Assembly (NCBI GenBank): GCA_963764345.1
Contig: CAVXSF010000030.1
Location: 1 to 64,000, forward strand
DNA: 64,000 nt
DNA from: DASQZK01 sp963764345
Lineage (GTDB): Bacteria > Bacteroidota > Bacteroidia > Bacteroidales > GCA-2748055
Direction: 5' to 3'
The notes beneath the pieces are model-generated. The model saw only the letters and a list, made by a program, of their open reading frames with translations, made no database searches and had not been told where the DNA came from. Positions 16,198 through 24,565 of the stretch are shown one piece after another. Every line of letters starts with the position of its first letter. Position 1 is the stretch's first letter. A program made the translations under genes and the position numbers.

Positions 16198-17517
16198 ATG
16201 CAAATACATACACCTATCGACCGGAAAATTGTTGACGAAGTTATTTTAAGAGTTGGTATTGAAGATGTGGGGCATGCTTCCATCAGAGAGCTTGTGAAGA
16301 TCGTAAATGAAATAGAGGAGCAGACGGGGACGGAATTTGTCAGGATGGAAATGGGAGTCCCCGGACTAAGTCCTGCAGGCATTGGCATCGAGGCAGAGAT
16401 TGAAGCACTGCGACGCGGTGTGGCCTCAAAATATCCGATGATCGAAGGGCTCAAAATTCTGAAGGAGGAAATCTCCCGCTTTGTCCGGAACTACATGAAC
16501 ATCGGGGTGGCTCCTGCCTCATGTATTCCTACTGTTGGATCCATGATGGGTGGCTTCGCCACCTTCCTGGTAGCCAACCGGACCGACCGTAACAAGGAAG
16601 GGACCCTTTTCATCGATCCCGGTTTTCCGGTTCAGAAACAACAGTGCCATGTGCTGGGTCAGGAGTATCAGAGTTTTGATGTGTATAATTTCCGGGGTAA
16701 AAAACTGCGGGACAAGCTGGAATCCTACCTGGCAACAGGTAAGATATCTACCGTTCTTTATTCCAATCCCAATAATCCGTCGTGGATCTGCCTGACAGAA
16801 GAAGAGTTGAAGATCATCGGTGATCTGGCCAATGCTTACGATGTAATTGTTGTTGAAGACCTGGCCTATTTTGCCATGGATTTCAGAAAAGACATGTCGA
16901 AACCTGGTGTGGCGCCGTTTCAGCCTACCGTAGCCAATTATACAGATAATTATATTCTACTGATTTCCAGCTCCAAAGCCTTTAGTTATGCCGGACAGAG
17001 GATTGGAATGATGGTGATATCCGACAAACTTTTCAACCGCAAGTATCCCGATCTGAAGCGGTATTACTCATCCGATTCATTCGGGCATTCAATGATATAC
17101 GGTGCCTTGTATGCTATTTCAGCCGGAACCGGCCATTCCGCACAATATGCCTTGACAGCTATTCTGAAAGCTGTGAATGACGGAAGTTATAACTTTGTCG
17201 AAGCGCTCCGGGAATATGGAGAGAAGGCTAAGATCATGAAAAAACTCTTTACCTCTGCCGGTTTTGATATTGTTTATGAGAAAGACCTTGGGGAACCCAT
17301 CGCGGACGGATTTTATTTTACTCTGTCTTATCCCGGTTTTTCAGGAACCCTTCTGATAAGAGAACTCCTGTACTATGGAATAAGCGCCATTTCGCTTGAT
17401 ATAACCGGGAGCGACCATGTGGAAGGATTAAGAGCCTGCGTTTCCCAGGTCAGGAGAGATCAGTTTTCTGAACTTGAAAGCCGGCTCAGGCTCTTTAAAG
17501 AAAATCATCCTTTTTAA
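16198..17517 (+). CDS. PLP-dependent aminotransferase, class I/II
   Basis: 439 residues. Fold type I marks are visible: MEMGVPGLSPAGIG near the N-terminus, YSNPNNPSWICLTEEEL, the Asp of VVVEDLAYFAMDF, and the Schiff-base Lys260 in SSSKAFSYAGQRIGMM. It transfers the amino group of an amino acid to an acceptor, giving the 2-oxoacid that the downstream ferredoxin-dependent oxidoreductase can use. The substrate is not defined by the sequence. The gene follows paaK by about 105 bases, which include an inverted repeat CAGGTGT/ACACCTG (16101-16133). Confidence 0.92.
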   Translation: MQIHTPIDRKIVDEVILRVGIEDVGHASIRELVKIVNEIEEQTGTEFVRMEMGVPGLSPAGIGIEAEIEALRRGVASKYPMIEGLKILKEEISRFVRNYMNIGVAPASCIPTVGSMMGGFATFLVANRTDRNKEGTLFIDPGFPVQKQQCHVLGQEYQSFDVYNFRGKKLRDKLESYLATGKISTVLYSNPNNPSWICLTEEELKIIGDLANAYDVIVVEDLAYFAMDFRKDMSKPGVAPFQPTVANYTDNYILLISSSKAFSYAGQRIGMMVISDKLFNRKYPDLKRYYSSDSFGHSMIYGALYAISAGTGHSAQYALTAILKAVNDGSYNFVEALREYGEKAKIMKKLFTSAGFDIVYEKDLGEPIADGFYFTLSYPGFSGTLLIRELLYYGISAISLDITGSDHVEGLRACVSQVRRDQFSELESRLRLFKENHPF

Positions 17518-17610
17518 ATTTGTGATAACTTACATATAATCAATTAAATACAAGTCCGTGTTTTTAAACAGGGCAAGATTATTGATGATTCATATTGAAT
17601 AAAAAGCCCG

Positions 17611-17624
17611 ATTCTGATCAGAAT
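17611..17624. promoter_or_regulatory. 14-base perfect palindrome, candidate operator before the 2-oxoacid oxidoreductase genes
   Basis: ATTCTGATCAGAAT is its own reverse complement and lies four bases upstream of a TAATTTTG -7-like element (17628-17635), where a -33 element would be expected. No TTG -33 is present, which fits a regulated promoter. It could alternatively be part of a weak terminator of the aminotransferase gene, since T-rich sequence follows. Confidence 0.4.
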
Positions 17625-17627
17625 TTT

Positions 17628-17635
17628 TAATTTTG
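17628..17635 (+). promoter_or_regulatory. -7 element of the 2-oxoacid:ferredoxin oxidoreductase operon
   Basis: TAATTTTG fits TAnnTTTG and sits 42 bases before ATG 17677. The missing -33 element is replaced by the palindrome at 17611-17624. Confidence 0.4.
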
Positions 17636-17676
17636 ATGATCATAAATTTAGAAATTTCACCACAAAACCCATTAAA

Positions 17677-17922
17677 ATGGCAAAAGCAAAAGGGGCAATT
17701 TTAGTAGATATAGAGAAGTGCAAAGGATGTGAGTTGTGCGTGGTGAACTGTCCCACGGATGTTATCCTCCTGTCAAGGGAGGTGAATAGCAAGGGATATC
17801 ATTACGCCTATATGGAATTGCCGGATGCATGTACAGGCTGTTCAAACTGCGCTGTTGTATGCCCCGATGGCGTAATCACGGTTTACCAGGTAAGAGTAAA
17901 AACCAAAATTGAGGAACAGTAA
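17677..17922 (+). CDS. 2-oxoacid:ferredoxin oxidoreductase, delta (2x[4Fe-4S] ferredoxin) subunit
   Basis: 81 residues with two complete CxxCxxCxxxCP clusters: CKGCELCVVNCPTDVI and CTGCSNCAVVCPDGVI. It passes electrons from the TPP catalytic subunits to free ferredoxin. Its TAA stop overlaps the next start (TAATG), so it is first in a four-gene, tightly coupled operon with the alpha, beta and gamma subunits. Such small delta subunits occur in the valine/2-oxoglutarate class of these enzymes. Confidence 0.93.
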   Translation: MAKAKGAILVDIEKCKGCELCVVNCPTDVILLSREVNSKGYHYAYMELPDACTGCSNCAVVCPDGVITVYQVRVKTKIEEQ

Positions 17923-18992
17923 TGAAAGATCTCAGATTAATGAAGGGTAACGAAGCCATTGCCGAGGCAGCCATCAGGGCAGGTGTCGATGCATACTTTG
18001 GTTATCCGATCACCCCTCAATCGGAAGTGCTTGAATATCTCATGACGGAGAGGCCTGAGAAAAGGACCGGAATGGTTGTATTACAGGCTGAAAGTGAAAT
18101 CGCGGCTATAAATATGGTATACGGAGCTGCCGGAACAGGGAAAAGGGTTATGACCTCATCTTCCAGTCCCGGCATCAGTCTGAAACAGGAAGGTATTTCC
18201 TATATCGCCGGTGCTGAGCTTCCCTGTCTGATTGTAAACGTTGTCAGGGGAGGCCCCGGACTGGGGACTATTCAGCCTTCACAGGCCGATTATTTCCAGG
18301 CCACCAAGGGCGGCGGACACGGTGATTACCGACTGATCGTTCTGGCACCGGCGTCGGTCCAGGAGATGGCCGATTTTGTCAAACTGGCCTTCGAACTGGC
18401 CTTCAAATACCGGAATCCGGCGATGATCCTCAGCGACGGCGTCATTGGCCAGATGATGGAAAAAGTGGAATTGTTCGAACAGCAGCCCAGGCTGACCGAT
18501 TTTGACCAGGCGTGGGTAATAACCGGAAAAACAGCAGACCGTGAACGGAATATCATCACTTCTCTTGAGCTGGATCCTGCCCGTCAGGAGAAACACAACC
18601 TTAAACTTCAGGCCAAGTACCGTAAAATGGAGGAGCAGGAGGTAAGGTTCGAGGCCATCCAGACCGAGGATGCTGAATACATTATCGTAGCTTATGGCTC
18701 AAGTGCACGGATCAGCCAGAAAGCCGTTCAGATGGCACGGGCAAAAGGCATAAAAGCCGGCCTTCTGAGACCGATAACCCTGTTTCCGTTTCCCAAAAAA
18801 CCCATCGAAGAGCTCGCCGGTAAGGTGAAAGGCTTCCTGTCAGTGGAGATGAGCGCCGGGCAGATGGTTGAGGACGTCAGACTGGCTGTGAATGGTAAGG
18901 TGCCTGTTGAACACTTCGGGAGGTTCGGAGGGATGATCCACTCACCCGATGAAGTACTCGTGGCACTGGAACAAAAAATCATTAATTCCTGA
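17922..18992 (+). CDS. vorB: 2-oxoacid:ferredoxin oxidoreductase alpha subunit (VorB-like, 3-methyl-2-oxobutanoate type)
   Basis: 356 residues, the length of VorB and KorA proteins rather than the longer pyruvate enzymes. It has MKGNEAIAEAAIRAGVDAYF, the conserved YPITPQSEVLEYL, VLQAESEIAAINMVYGAAGTG and RGGPGLGTIQPSQADYFQAT, then a C-terminal domain with YGSSARI and RPITLFPFP. With the beta subunit it decarboxylates a 2-oxoacid to acyl-CoA and reduces ferredoxin. The neighbouring aminotransferase, CoA ligase and acyl-CoA synthetase favour amino-acid-derived oxoacids (branched or aromatic); a 2-oxoglutarate enzyme is the main alternative. Confidence 0.88.
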   Translation: MKDLRLMKGNEAIAEAAIRAGVDAYFGYPITPQSEVLEYLMTERPEKRTGMVVLQAESEIAAINMVYGAAGTGKRVMTSSSSPGISLKQEGISYIAGAELPCLIVNVVRGGPGLGTIQPSQADYFQATKGGGHGDYRLIVLAPASVQEMADFVKLAFELAFKYRNPAMILSDGVIGQMMEKVELFEQQPRLTDFDQAWVITGKTADRERNIITSLELDPARQEKHNLKLQAKYRKMEEQEVRFEAIQTEDAEYIIVAYGSSARISQKAVQMARAKGIKAGLLRPITLFPFPKKPIEELAGKVKGFLSVEMSAGQMVEDVRLAVNGKVPVEHFGRFGGMIHSPDEVLVALEQKIINS

Positions 18993-18994
18993 TT

Positions 18995-19802
18995 ATGGAC
19001 ATAAAAGAGATAATTAAAGAGGAAAACCTGGTCTACAGCAAGACCAGCCTGATGACCGACAATGTACTTTCCTACTGTCCCGGATGCGGGCATGGTACTA
19101 CCCACCGGATCATTATGGAAGTAATTGAGGAGATGGGAATACAGGAAGAAACAATTGGTGTGGCTCCTGTGGGATGTTCTGTCCTGGCTTATGAATTTAT
19201 GAATATCGATATGACGGAAGCTGCCCACGGAAGAGCTCCTGCCGTTGCCACCGGTATTAAAAGACTGTGGCCCGATAAATATGTGTTTACCTACCAGGGC
19301 GATGGTGATCTTGCCGCCATCGGTACGGCGGAAACCATCCATACCTGTAACCGTGGGGAAAATATCGTGATCATTTTTATCAATAATGGTATCTACGGGA
19401 TGACCGGGGGACAGATGGCTCCAACCACTATTCCGGGAATGAAGTCATCGACCTCACCTTATGGCCGTGATGTGACCTCGATGGGTAATCCGCTTAATAT
19501 CACCGAACTGGTGGCCATGCTGCCGGGTACCACCTTTGTCACCCGCCAGGCTGTCCACAAACCGGGAAATGTCAGAAGAGCCAAAAAGGCTATCCGTAAA
19601 GCTTTCGAAAACCAGAAAGACAAAGAAGGGGCTCTCCTTCATGGAAATCGTCTCAAACTGTAATTCGGGATGGAAGATGACTCCCGTGGAATCCAATATA
19701 TGGATGGAGGACAATATGTTTCCTTTTTATCCTCTTGGAGATATCAAAGTGGACGGCGAACTTGTAAAAAAAGAATCTCAAAAACAACCCGACAATGACT
19801 GA
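18995..19802 (+). CDS. 2-oxoacid:ferredoxin oxidoreductase beta (TPP-binding) subunit (split by a +1 shift)
   Basis: About 268 residues when joined. The TPP-binding half is clear: SYCPGCGHGTTHR, GCSVLAYEFM, the magnesium motif GDGDLAAIGTAETIH, and INNGIYGMTGGQMAPTT. The frame ends early at 19663 in HGNRLKL. Removing one G from GGGG at 19628-19631 restores KDKEGLSFMEIVSNCNSGW and the tail VESNIWMEDNMFPFYPLGDI up to the stop at 19800-19802. The restored stop overlaps the gamma start by eight bases, as expected for this operon. The shift is probably a sequence error, because the domain is otherwise intact. Confidence 0.92.
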
Positions 19803-20352
19803 AGAAATCATTATAGCCGGTTTCGGCGGACAGGGCGTGCTTTCCATGGGGAAAATACTGGCTTATTCCGGAATCATGCAGGATATGGAAGTGAGCTGGA
19901 TGCCATCTTATGGACCCGAGATGAGGGGTGGTACAGCCAATGTTACCGTTATCCTCAGCGATGAAAAGGTGAGTTCACCCATTTTGCAAAATTTCGATAC
20001 AGCTATCATTCTCAACCAGCAGTCACTTGATAAATTTGAACCCAGGGTTAAACCGGGCGGACTACTTCTCTATGACGGGAACGGTATTACCCGCCATCCC
20101 GAACGGAAGGATATTAGTATCTATCGCGTAGAGGCTGCAGAAGAAGCTGCAAAAATGTCAAGCAGCAAAACCTTCAATATGATCGTTCTGGGGGCGTACC
20201 TGAAAATCAAACCTCTGGTAAGACTGGAAAACGTGATTGCCGGTCTTAAAAAATCCCTGCCTGAAAGGCACCATCATCTTATTTCTATCAACGAAGAAGC
20301 TATTCAACGTGGATTCGAGATCGTTCATGAATTGCAGCTCGTCAAAAATTGA
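19795..20352 (+). CDS. 2-oxoacid:ferredoxin oxidoreductase gamma subunit
   Basis: 185 residues. It begins MTEEIIIAGFGGQGVLSMGK, the GFGGQG loop of the gamma family, followed by SWMPSYGPEMRGGTANVTVI, which is invariant in this group, and ends in a helical tail (KSLPERHHHLISINEEAIQRG). It binds between the alpha and beta subunits and completes the enzyme. It is the last gene of the four-gene operon; a hairpin follows at 20420-20451. Confidence 0.93.
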   Translation: MTEEIIIAGFGGQGVLSMGKILAYSGIMQDMEVSWMPSYGPEMRGGTANVTVILSDEKVSSPILQNFDTAIILNQQSLDKFEPRVKPGGLLLYDGNGITRHPERKDISIYRVEAAEEAAKMSSSKTFNMIVLGAYLKIKPLVRLENVIAGLKKSLPERHHHLISINEEAIQRGFEIVHELQLVKN

Positions 20353-20419
20353 AGCCGATCCTCTGAGGTCTTAAAGGTATCCGGTCTGTTTCCATTTCTT
20401 AAAATCATCAGGCGGTATC

Positions 20420-20466
20420 GAAAATTTACGGACATACGCTCCGCAATTTTCCGGTCCCGCTTTTTT
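20420..20466 (+). terminator. Probable terminator of the 2-oxoacid oxidoreductase operon
   Basis: GAAAATT/AATTTTC enclose a second paired segment CGGA/TCCG (20420-20451), and a run of six T begins nine bases later (20461). It lies 68 bases after the gamma stop. The distance to the T-run makes it a moderate call. Confidence 0.45.
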
Positions 20467-20644
20467 ATTGCCCTTCTTTCTCTTTCGTCAAGGCATATTT
20501 AACATTTAAGTGTATCAGATGATGATCCAGATCATCTTTTATAATAAGTTAAATCATCCTTTTGGTTAAGTTATCTCACCTGAAAATCGACGACTCTCCT
20601 GTAACCGTTCCGTAAAATAGAATAGTTATTAAAAGCGGGAAGTC

Positions 20645-21262
20645 ATGAAAAAGTTAATTATCTTCTTATTTGCAGCAGTTTTTTCTTTAAGTCTTTCAGC
20701 CCAGAAATCTCAAGGTTTCGGTGTTTTTTACGGTATGGATCTTGAACAGGTATACACGGGCAGCGGTCATGGTTCAAGTTTTTCAATGAACGCAAATATA
20801 CAGAAAGGAAGAAGGTATATCGAAATGGGGCTCTTATACCAGGAGAATCATAACAGGATCAGTGGTGGGGATATGGAGTATAAGGTCTTTCTAGGTAAAA
20901 ATGCCTTTCTGGATAACCAGGAAAACCAGGGAATTACTATCAAACCTTATATTCATTACAACTGTATCTACCATAGTTCGATCGTAGATGTACCCGATTT
21001 TGTTCCTCCCGGCGGCAAAAAGTCCACCTACCCCGAATTACCTTCATCCCCCGGAACTATTGCGACCATGGAACATTATGCTGGTGTAGGTATGCAGGTG
21101 ATGATTGCATCAAACATTTGTTTGGACGGAAGTATGGGTTTTGGAACCTACATCGGATCACTGGACAAGATAAACGCACCGAAAACATTTGGGATTCACA
21201 AGGAAAATTACGGTTTTGTTGTTGCAGTTGAATTTGGCTTGGGATATAAATTTGGAATTTGA
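20645..21262 (+). CDS. Outer-membrane beta-barrel protein of unknown function
   Basis: 205 residues. It has a signal peptide (MKKLIIFLFAAVFSLSLSAQ), then alternating hydrophobic strands rich in Gly and aromatics (GFGVFYGMDLEQVYTG, YIEMGLLYQE, YAGVGMQVMIASNICL) and a final strand VAVEFGLGYKFGI, the pattern of a small 8- to 10-stranded barrel. No specific family was recognised. It is a single gene, with a strong hairpin terminator just downstream. Confidence 0.78.
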   Translation: MKKLIIFLFAAVFSLSLSAQKSQGFGVFYGMDLEQVYTGSGHGSSFSMNANIQKGRRYIEMGLLYQENHNRISGGDMEYKVFLGKNAFLDNQENQGITIKPYIHYNCIYHSSIVDVPDFVPPGGKKSTYPELPSSPGTIATMEHYAGVGMQVMIASNICLDGSMGFGTYIGSLDKINAPKTFGIHKENYGFVVAVEFGLGYKFGI

Positions 21263-21291
21263 GAACCCTTACTAAACTGACTATCTCGTTT

Positions 21292-21328
21292 AAAAAAGGC
21301 TGTCTGTTTCAATCAGGCAGCCTTTTTT
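21292..21328 (+). terminator. Rho-independent terminator of the beta-barrel gene
   Basis: AAAAAAGGCTG pairs with CAGCCTTTTTT around a short inner stem and the loop TTTCAAT. The stem ends directly in six T, 30 bases after the stop. This is the clearest intrinsic terminator in the window. Confidence 0.85.
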
Positions 21329-21495
21329 AATTCAGCGCCCATCTTCCGTCCCGCATAATTTATAAGAGAGACGGTCCAACTTTCGCCATATACTTTCAAA
21401 GATGTTCTGTAGGCTTGTGTTTTTGTATAATCTCTAATTTCTTTTACCTTTAATTCAGTAAAATCTTACTTTTTAACTGAAAACCAAACTACATT

Positions 21496-22803
21496 ATGAA
21501 ACGACAACCAAACCTGATCTCAAGACGGGCGTTCATCGGTACTTCTCTGGTTGGAGTGGCCGGACTTTCCGTTTTACCCCTCAGTGCGTGCACAAGGGTC
21601 CCTGGCCATATCAATCTTGGGTTTATCGGATTGGGCCGGCAGTCCATGTACCTGTTAAGCAGTTTCCTGAATATCGAAGGGGTAAAAGTTGTGGCCGGAG
21701 CCGATGTCTATGCTATCAAACGGGAACGATTCCTTAAAAGGACACATGATTTCTACCAGGGAAAAGAGGAAGTGGTTGATATTCAGGCATACGAAAAATA
21801 TGAAGATATTCTTAACCGTGAAGATATTAATGCAGTTGTGATCGCCTCTCCTGATTTCTGGCATGCGCTCATGGCTGTTCAGGCCTGTAAAGCCGGGAAG
21901 GACATTTATCTTGAAAAGCCACTTACATATACGATAAAGGAAGGCATCGAACTGGTGAAGGTCGTTCGTGACAATCAACGTATCCTTGCTGTCGGCAGTC
22001 AGCAACGTTCTGATCCGAATTTTCAGCATGCGGTGAAATTGGTTCAGGACGGTAAAATAGGTAAAATACAAAAAGTGAATGTCTGGGTTGGTAAAGATTT
22101 TCATCCGAAGCCATATGACGCACCTGAAGAACCCCTTCCGGATGGTCTTGACTGGGAAAGATGGATTGGTCCTGCACCCAAAGTTCATTACAATCATCTC
22201 CTGGATCCTCCCATCAGCCTCAATCCGGAGGTGGATGAAGAATTCTGGGCTGCCTGGCGGTGGTACAGGGAATTTGGAGGAGGCCTCATGACCGATTGGG
22301 GTGCTCACATGATGGATATCGCGCAGTGGGGCCTGGGGGTGGACCATAGCGGACCGGTGAAGATCACTCCTGCAGGATTTGAAGGCGCCAGATTTCTCAC
22401 CTACGAATATGCCAGCGGCATACCACTTACTATTGAACCATTCTTTCAGGATACACGAGGTGTCAAATTCTGGGGAAGTGAAGGCTGGATAGAAGTAGCC
22501 CGCGAATATTTCAATGCTTCCGATGAGTCCTTGAAGCCTGCAATAAAATCCGATGAAGTAGCCTATGAAGCTAAATCGGCCCATCACGTGAATTTTATCC
22601 AATCCGTACTTACCCGCAAGGATCCTGTTGCAACTGTAGAAATCGGACACCGCAGTGCAACTGCCTGTGACCTGGGAAATATTGCGTACTTCCTTGGCAG
22701 AACGGTCCATTGGGATCCCGCCAAACAGACATTTGTAAACGACCCGGAAGCGGATCAATATCTGTTCAGACCCTATCAGAACGGGTATACTTTTCCCGTA
22801 TAG
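21496..22803 (+). CDS. Gfo/Idh/MocA family oxidoreductase, Tat-exported lipoprotein
   Basis: 435 residues. The N-terminus has a twin-arginine motif (SRRAFIG, Arg10-Arg11), a hydrophobic stretch and a lipobox-like LSAC (Cys32), so it is folded in the cytosol, exported and probably lipid-anchored. The NAD(P)-binding Rossmann domain follows (INLGFIGLGRQSMYL), with the family EKP motif in DIYLEKPLTYT and the C-terminal GFO-type domain (WAAWRWYREFGGGLMTDWGA, HMMDIAQWGLG). Exported members oxidise or reduce sugars and sugar derivatives; the substrate is unknown. It converges on an apiosidase-like gene, which hints at a shared glycan role. Confidence 0.9.
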   Translation: MKRQPNLISRRAFIGTSLVGVAGLSVLPLSACTRVPGHINLGFIGLGRQSMYLLSSFLNIEGVKVVAGADVYAIKRERFLKRTHDFYQGKEEVVDIQAYEKYEDILNREDINAVVIASPDFWHALMAVQACKAGKDIYLEKPLTYTIKEGIELVKVVRDNQRILAVGSQQRSDPNFQHAVKLVQDGKIGKIQKVNVWVGKDFHPKPYDAPEEPLPDGLDWERWIGPAPKVHYNHLLDPPISLNPEVDEEFWAAWRWYREFGGGLMTDWGAHMMDIAQWGLGVDHSGPVKITPAGFEGARFLTYEYASGIPLTIEPFFQDTRGVKFWGSEGWIEVAREYFNASDESLKPAIKSDEVAYEAKSAHHVNFIQSVLTRKDPVATVEIGHRSATACDLGNIAYFLGRTVHWDPAKQTFVNDPEADQYLFRPYQNGYTFPV

Positions 22804-22879
22804 ATTCCTGCCGGATTGCCTTTCGTGGATTTAAAAAGGTTCAGGCCATGTTGTTTCACGAAGCATCATGGCCTTCCTT

Positions 22880-24565
22880 TTAGTTCCTGACGACATAAAG
22901 AACCCAGTCGTGGTACTGTGTTACCCCCGGGTATGACTCCGGGCATCTGAAGATCAGGGGTCCTGCTCCGGTTATGGTTTTGGTGTCATACATTTTACCG
23001 TTCCCGGGGTCATACCAGTAGTACGAATAGCTGGTTGTCGCATCGGATGAGCCGGTCTCGATCCTGACCATTCCCCCGTATCTAAGGTAAACAAGGTACT
23101 CTTTGCCGGGCCTGGCAAGGCAGAGTGGCTGGGGGTAGTCTCTGATAAGTTCCGGATGCGGCGACATATTCCACCAGTCGATATGGCTGAAAAAGTTTGC
23201 CAGATGGCCCATTGAGACAGCACCCTCATAATCATATGTGGTTCTCAGGTATCCCTTTTCCCTGGGCCATGTCCCGCCGCTTGAAGGCGATTCGGGCAGA
23301 TCGGCAAGCCATACATGACCTCCTCCATAAGTATGCCCTGCAGCTCCCGACATCATTGCACTCCAGGCTGCAAAACGGATGTCAAGGCCCCTGGGATTCC
23401 CTTCCACAAACTCGTACCACGCCTCTGTTACGACAATGGGCTTGGGCGGTTGACGCTTGTAAGCATCCGATACAACCAGCGGGATCATCTCATTGGCATA
23501 ACGGCCATGTCCTACCTGGCTCTGGTTATAGTCCAGCCAGGTTTCGTCCTGCAATACCTCTGCCGTTGACCATTGAGGGGCTTCTGCACCTCCTTCCCAG
23601 AACGGAGGCGTGTTGTGAACGCCTACGATACGCTGATAAGGATCTTCTTCTTTGATCATTTTTCCCAGGTCTTTCCAGAAATCCAGACCCATGCCACCAT
23701 AATTGTACATGTTATATTCCCCGGCCAGTACCCATATCACATTGTAGGCGCCAAGCCTGTGAACCAGATACCGCCACCATCGGCGCATATTCTCTGCTCC
23801 GATATTCGTGGCCATGTCTTTCCTGCTCCACCACGCATGTACCCAAACCGTGATGCCTTTTGAATTTGCGTAACGGATCATCTCTTCAACATGTCTGATA
23901 TGAGCTGTATCAAGGGTGTTGTAATGGTCACTCAGCATGGAGCTTTCCTGGCTCCAGCCATTGCCTGGGACGAAAAGCTGACCAATGGTGAACCCTTTCC
24001 CGGCCCGGTTGTCAACCAATTCCCTGAATGTATCGAAATGAATGTCTTTTTTCGTCCAGTTCCACCAGGTATCACCCACCCATAAGAAAGGATGACCATC
24101 GGTATATTCAAAATAATGCCCCGCATTAATACCTGTTTGCCTTACCCTGACAAATCCGTTGCGTGTTGGATTTTCATCAAGCTGATACCCGTTCCATGGC
24201 ACTACGTTAAAATTCCCGGTTTTTCCGTCAAGACTCTGATCCGTGGAGATACTTTTGTAAGTCCAGGAGCCTGAACAGGGAGCAGCAAAATTGACACAAA
24301 ATTCGCGGCCTCCGTTCCAAAAGCCTATGAGAGTCAAATGCTTTCCTGATGCCTCACCGCCGGTTCCGTCAAACACTACCTGCAGAAGATCACCCCCTTT
24401 GCTGGCAGGAATAACGGCATAAGGATTTGAATATGAATTTTGTGTTGTGAAAGAAAGAGTGTATACCTCCCATGGGTGGAGAGTACCCGGATTGACCGCA
24501 GCATTTGTTAAGGATATGGAAAAAAAGGTCAGAAAAATCGTTAAGAGACGTAGTGGTGTTTTCAT
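22880..24565 (-). CDS. Secreted apiosidase-like glycoside hydrolase (DUF5060/DUF4038 architecture)
   Basis: 561 residues with a signal peptide (MKTPLRLLTIFLTFFSISLT). A DUF5060-like beta domain (about 27-115: HPWEVYTLSF, GFWNGGREFCVNFAAPCSG) precedes a DUF4038-type TIM barrel (about 145-440: GHPFLWVGDTWWNWTKKDI, GFTIGQLFVPGNGW, VWVHAWWSRKDM, NVIWVLAGEYNMY, PIVVTEAWYEFVEG, GAAGHTYGGGHVW) and a C-terminal beta domain resembling the putative collagen-binding domain (PGKEYLVYLRYGG). Related enzymes cleave side-chain sugars such as apiose or other pentoses from plant polysaccharides. The likely acidic catalytic residues are the Glu of VLAGEY and of VTEAWYE, by analogy. Confidence 0.88.
   Translation of the reverse strand: MKTPLRLLTIFLTFFSISLTNAAVNPGTLHPWEVYTLSFTTQNSYSNPYAVIPASKGGDLLQVVFDGTGGEASGKHLTLIGFWNGGREFCVNFAAPCSGSWTYKSISTDQSLDGKTGNFNVVPWNGYQLDENPTRNGFVRVRQTGINAGHYFEYTDGHPFLWVGDTWWNWTKKDIHFDTFRELVDNRAGKGFTIGQLFVPGNGWSQESSMLSDHYNTLDTAHIRHVEEMIRYANSKGITVWVHAWWSRKDMATNIGAENMRRWWRYLVHRLGAYNVIWVLAGEYNMYNYGGMGLDFWKDLGKMIKEEDPYQRIVGVHNTPPFWEGGAEAPQWSTAEVLQDETWLDYNQSQVGHGRYANEMIPLVVSDAYKRQPPKPIVVTEAWYEFVEGNPRGLDIRFAAWSAMMSGAAGHTYGGGHVWLADLPESPSSGGTWPREKGYLRTTYDYEGAVSMGHLANFFSHIDWWNMSPHPELIRDYPQPLCLARPGKEYLVYLRYGGMVRIETGSSDATTSYSYYWYDPGNGKMYDTKTITGAGPLIFRCPESYPGVTQYHDWVLYVVRN

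Noticed and set aside
21655..22758. A 367-residue open minus-strand frame
   Set aside because: It is antisense to the Gfo/Idh/MocA gene, which has full family motifs; the long antisense frame follows from codon bias.
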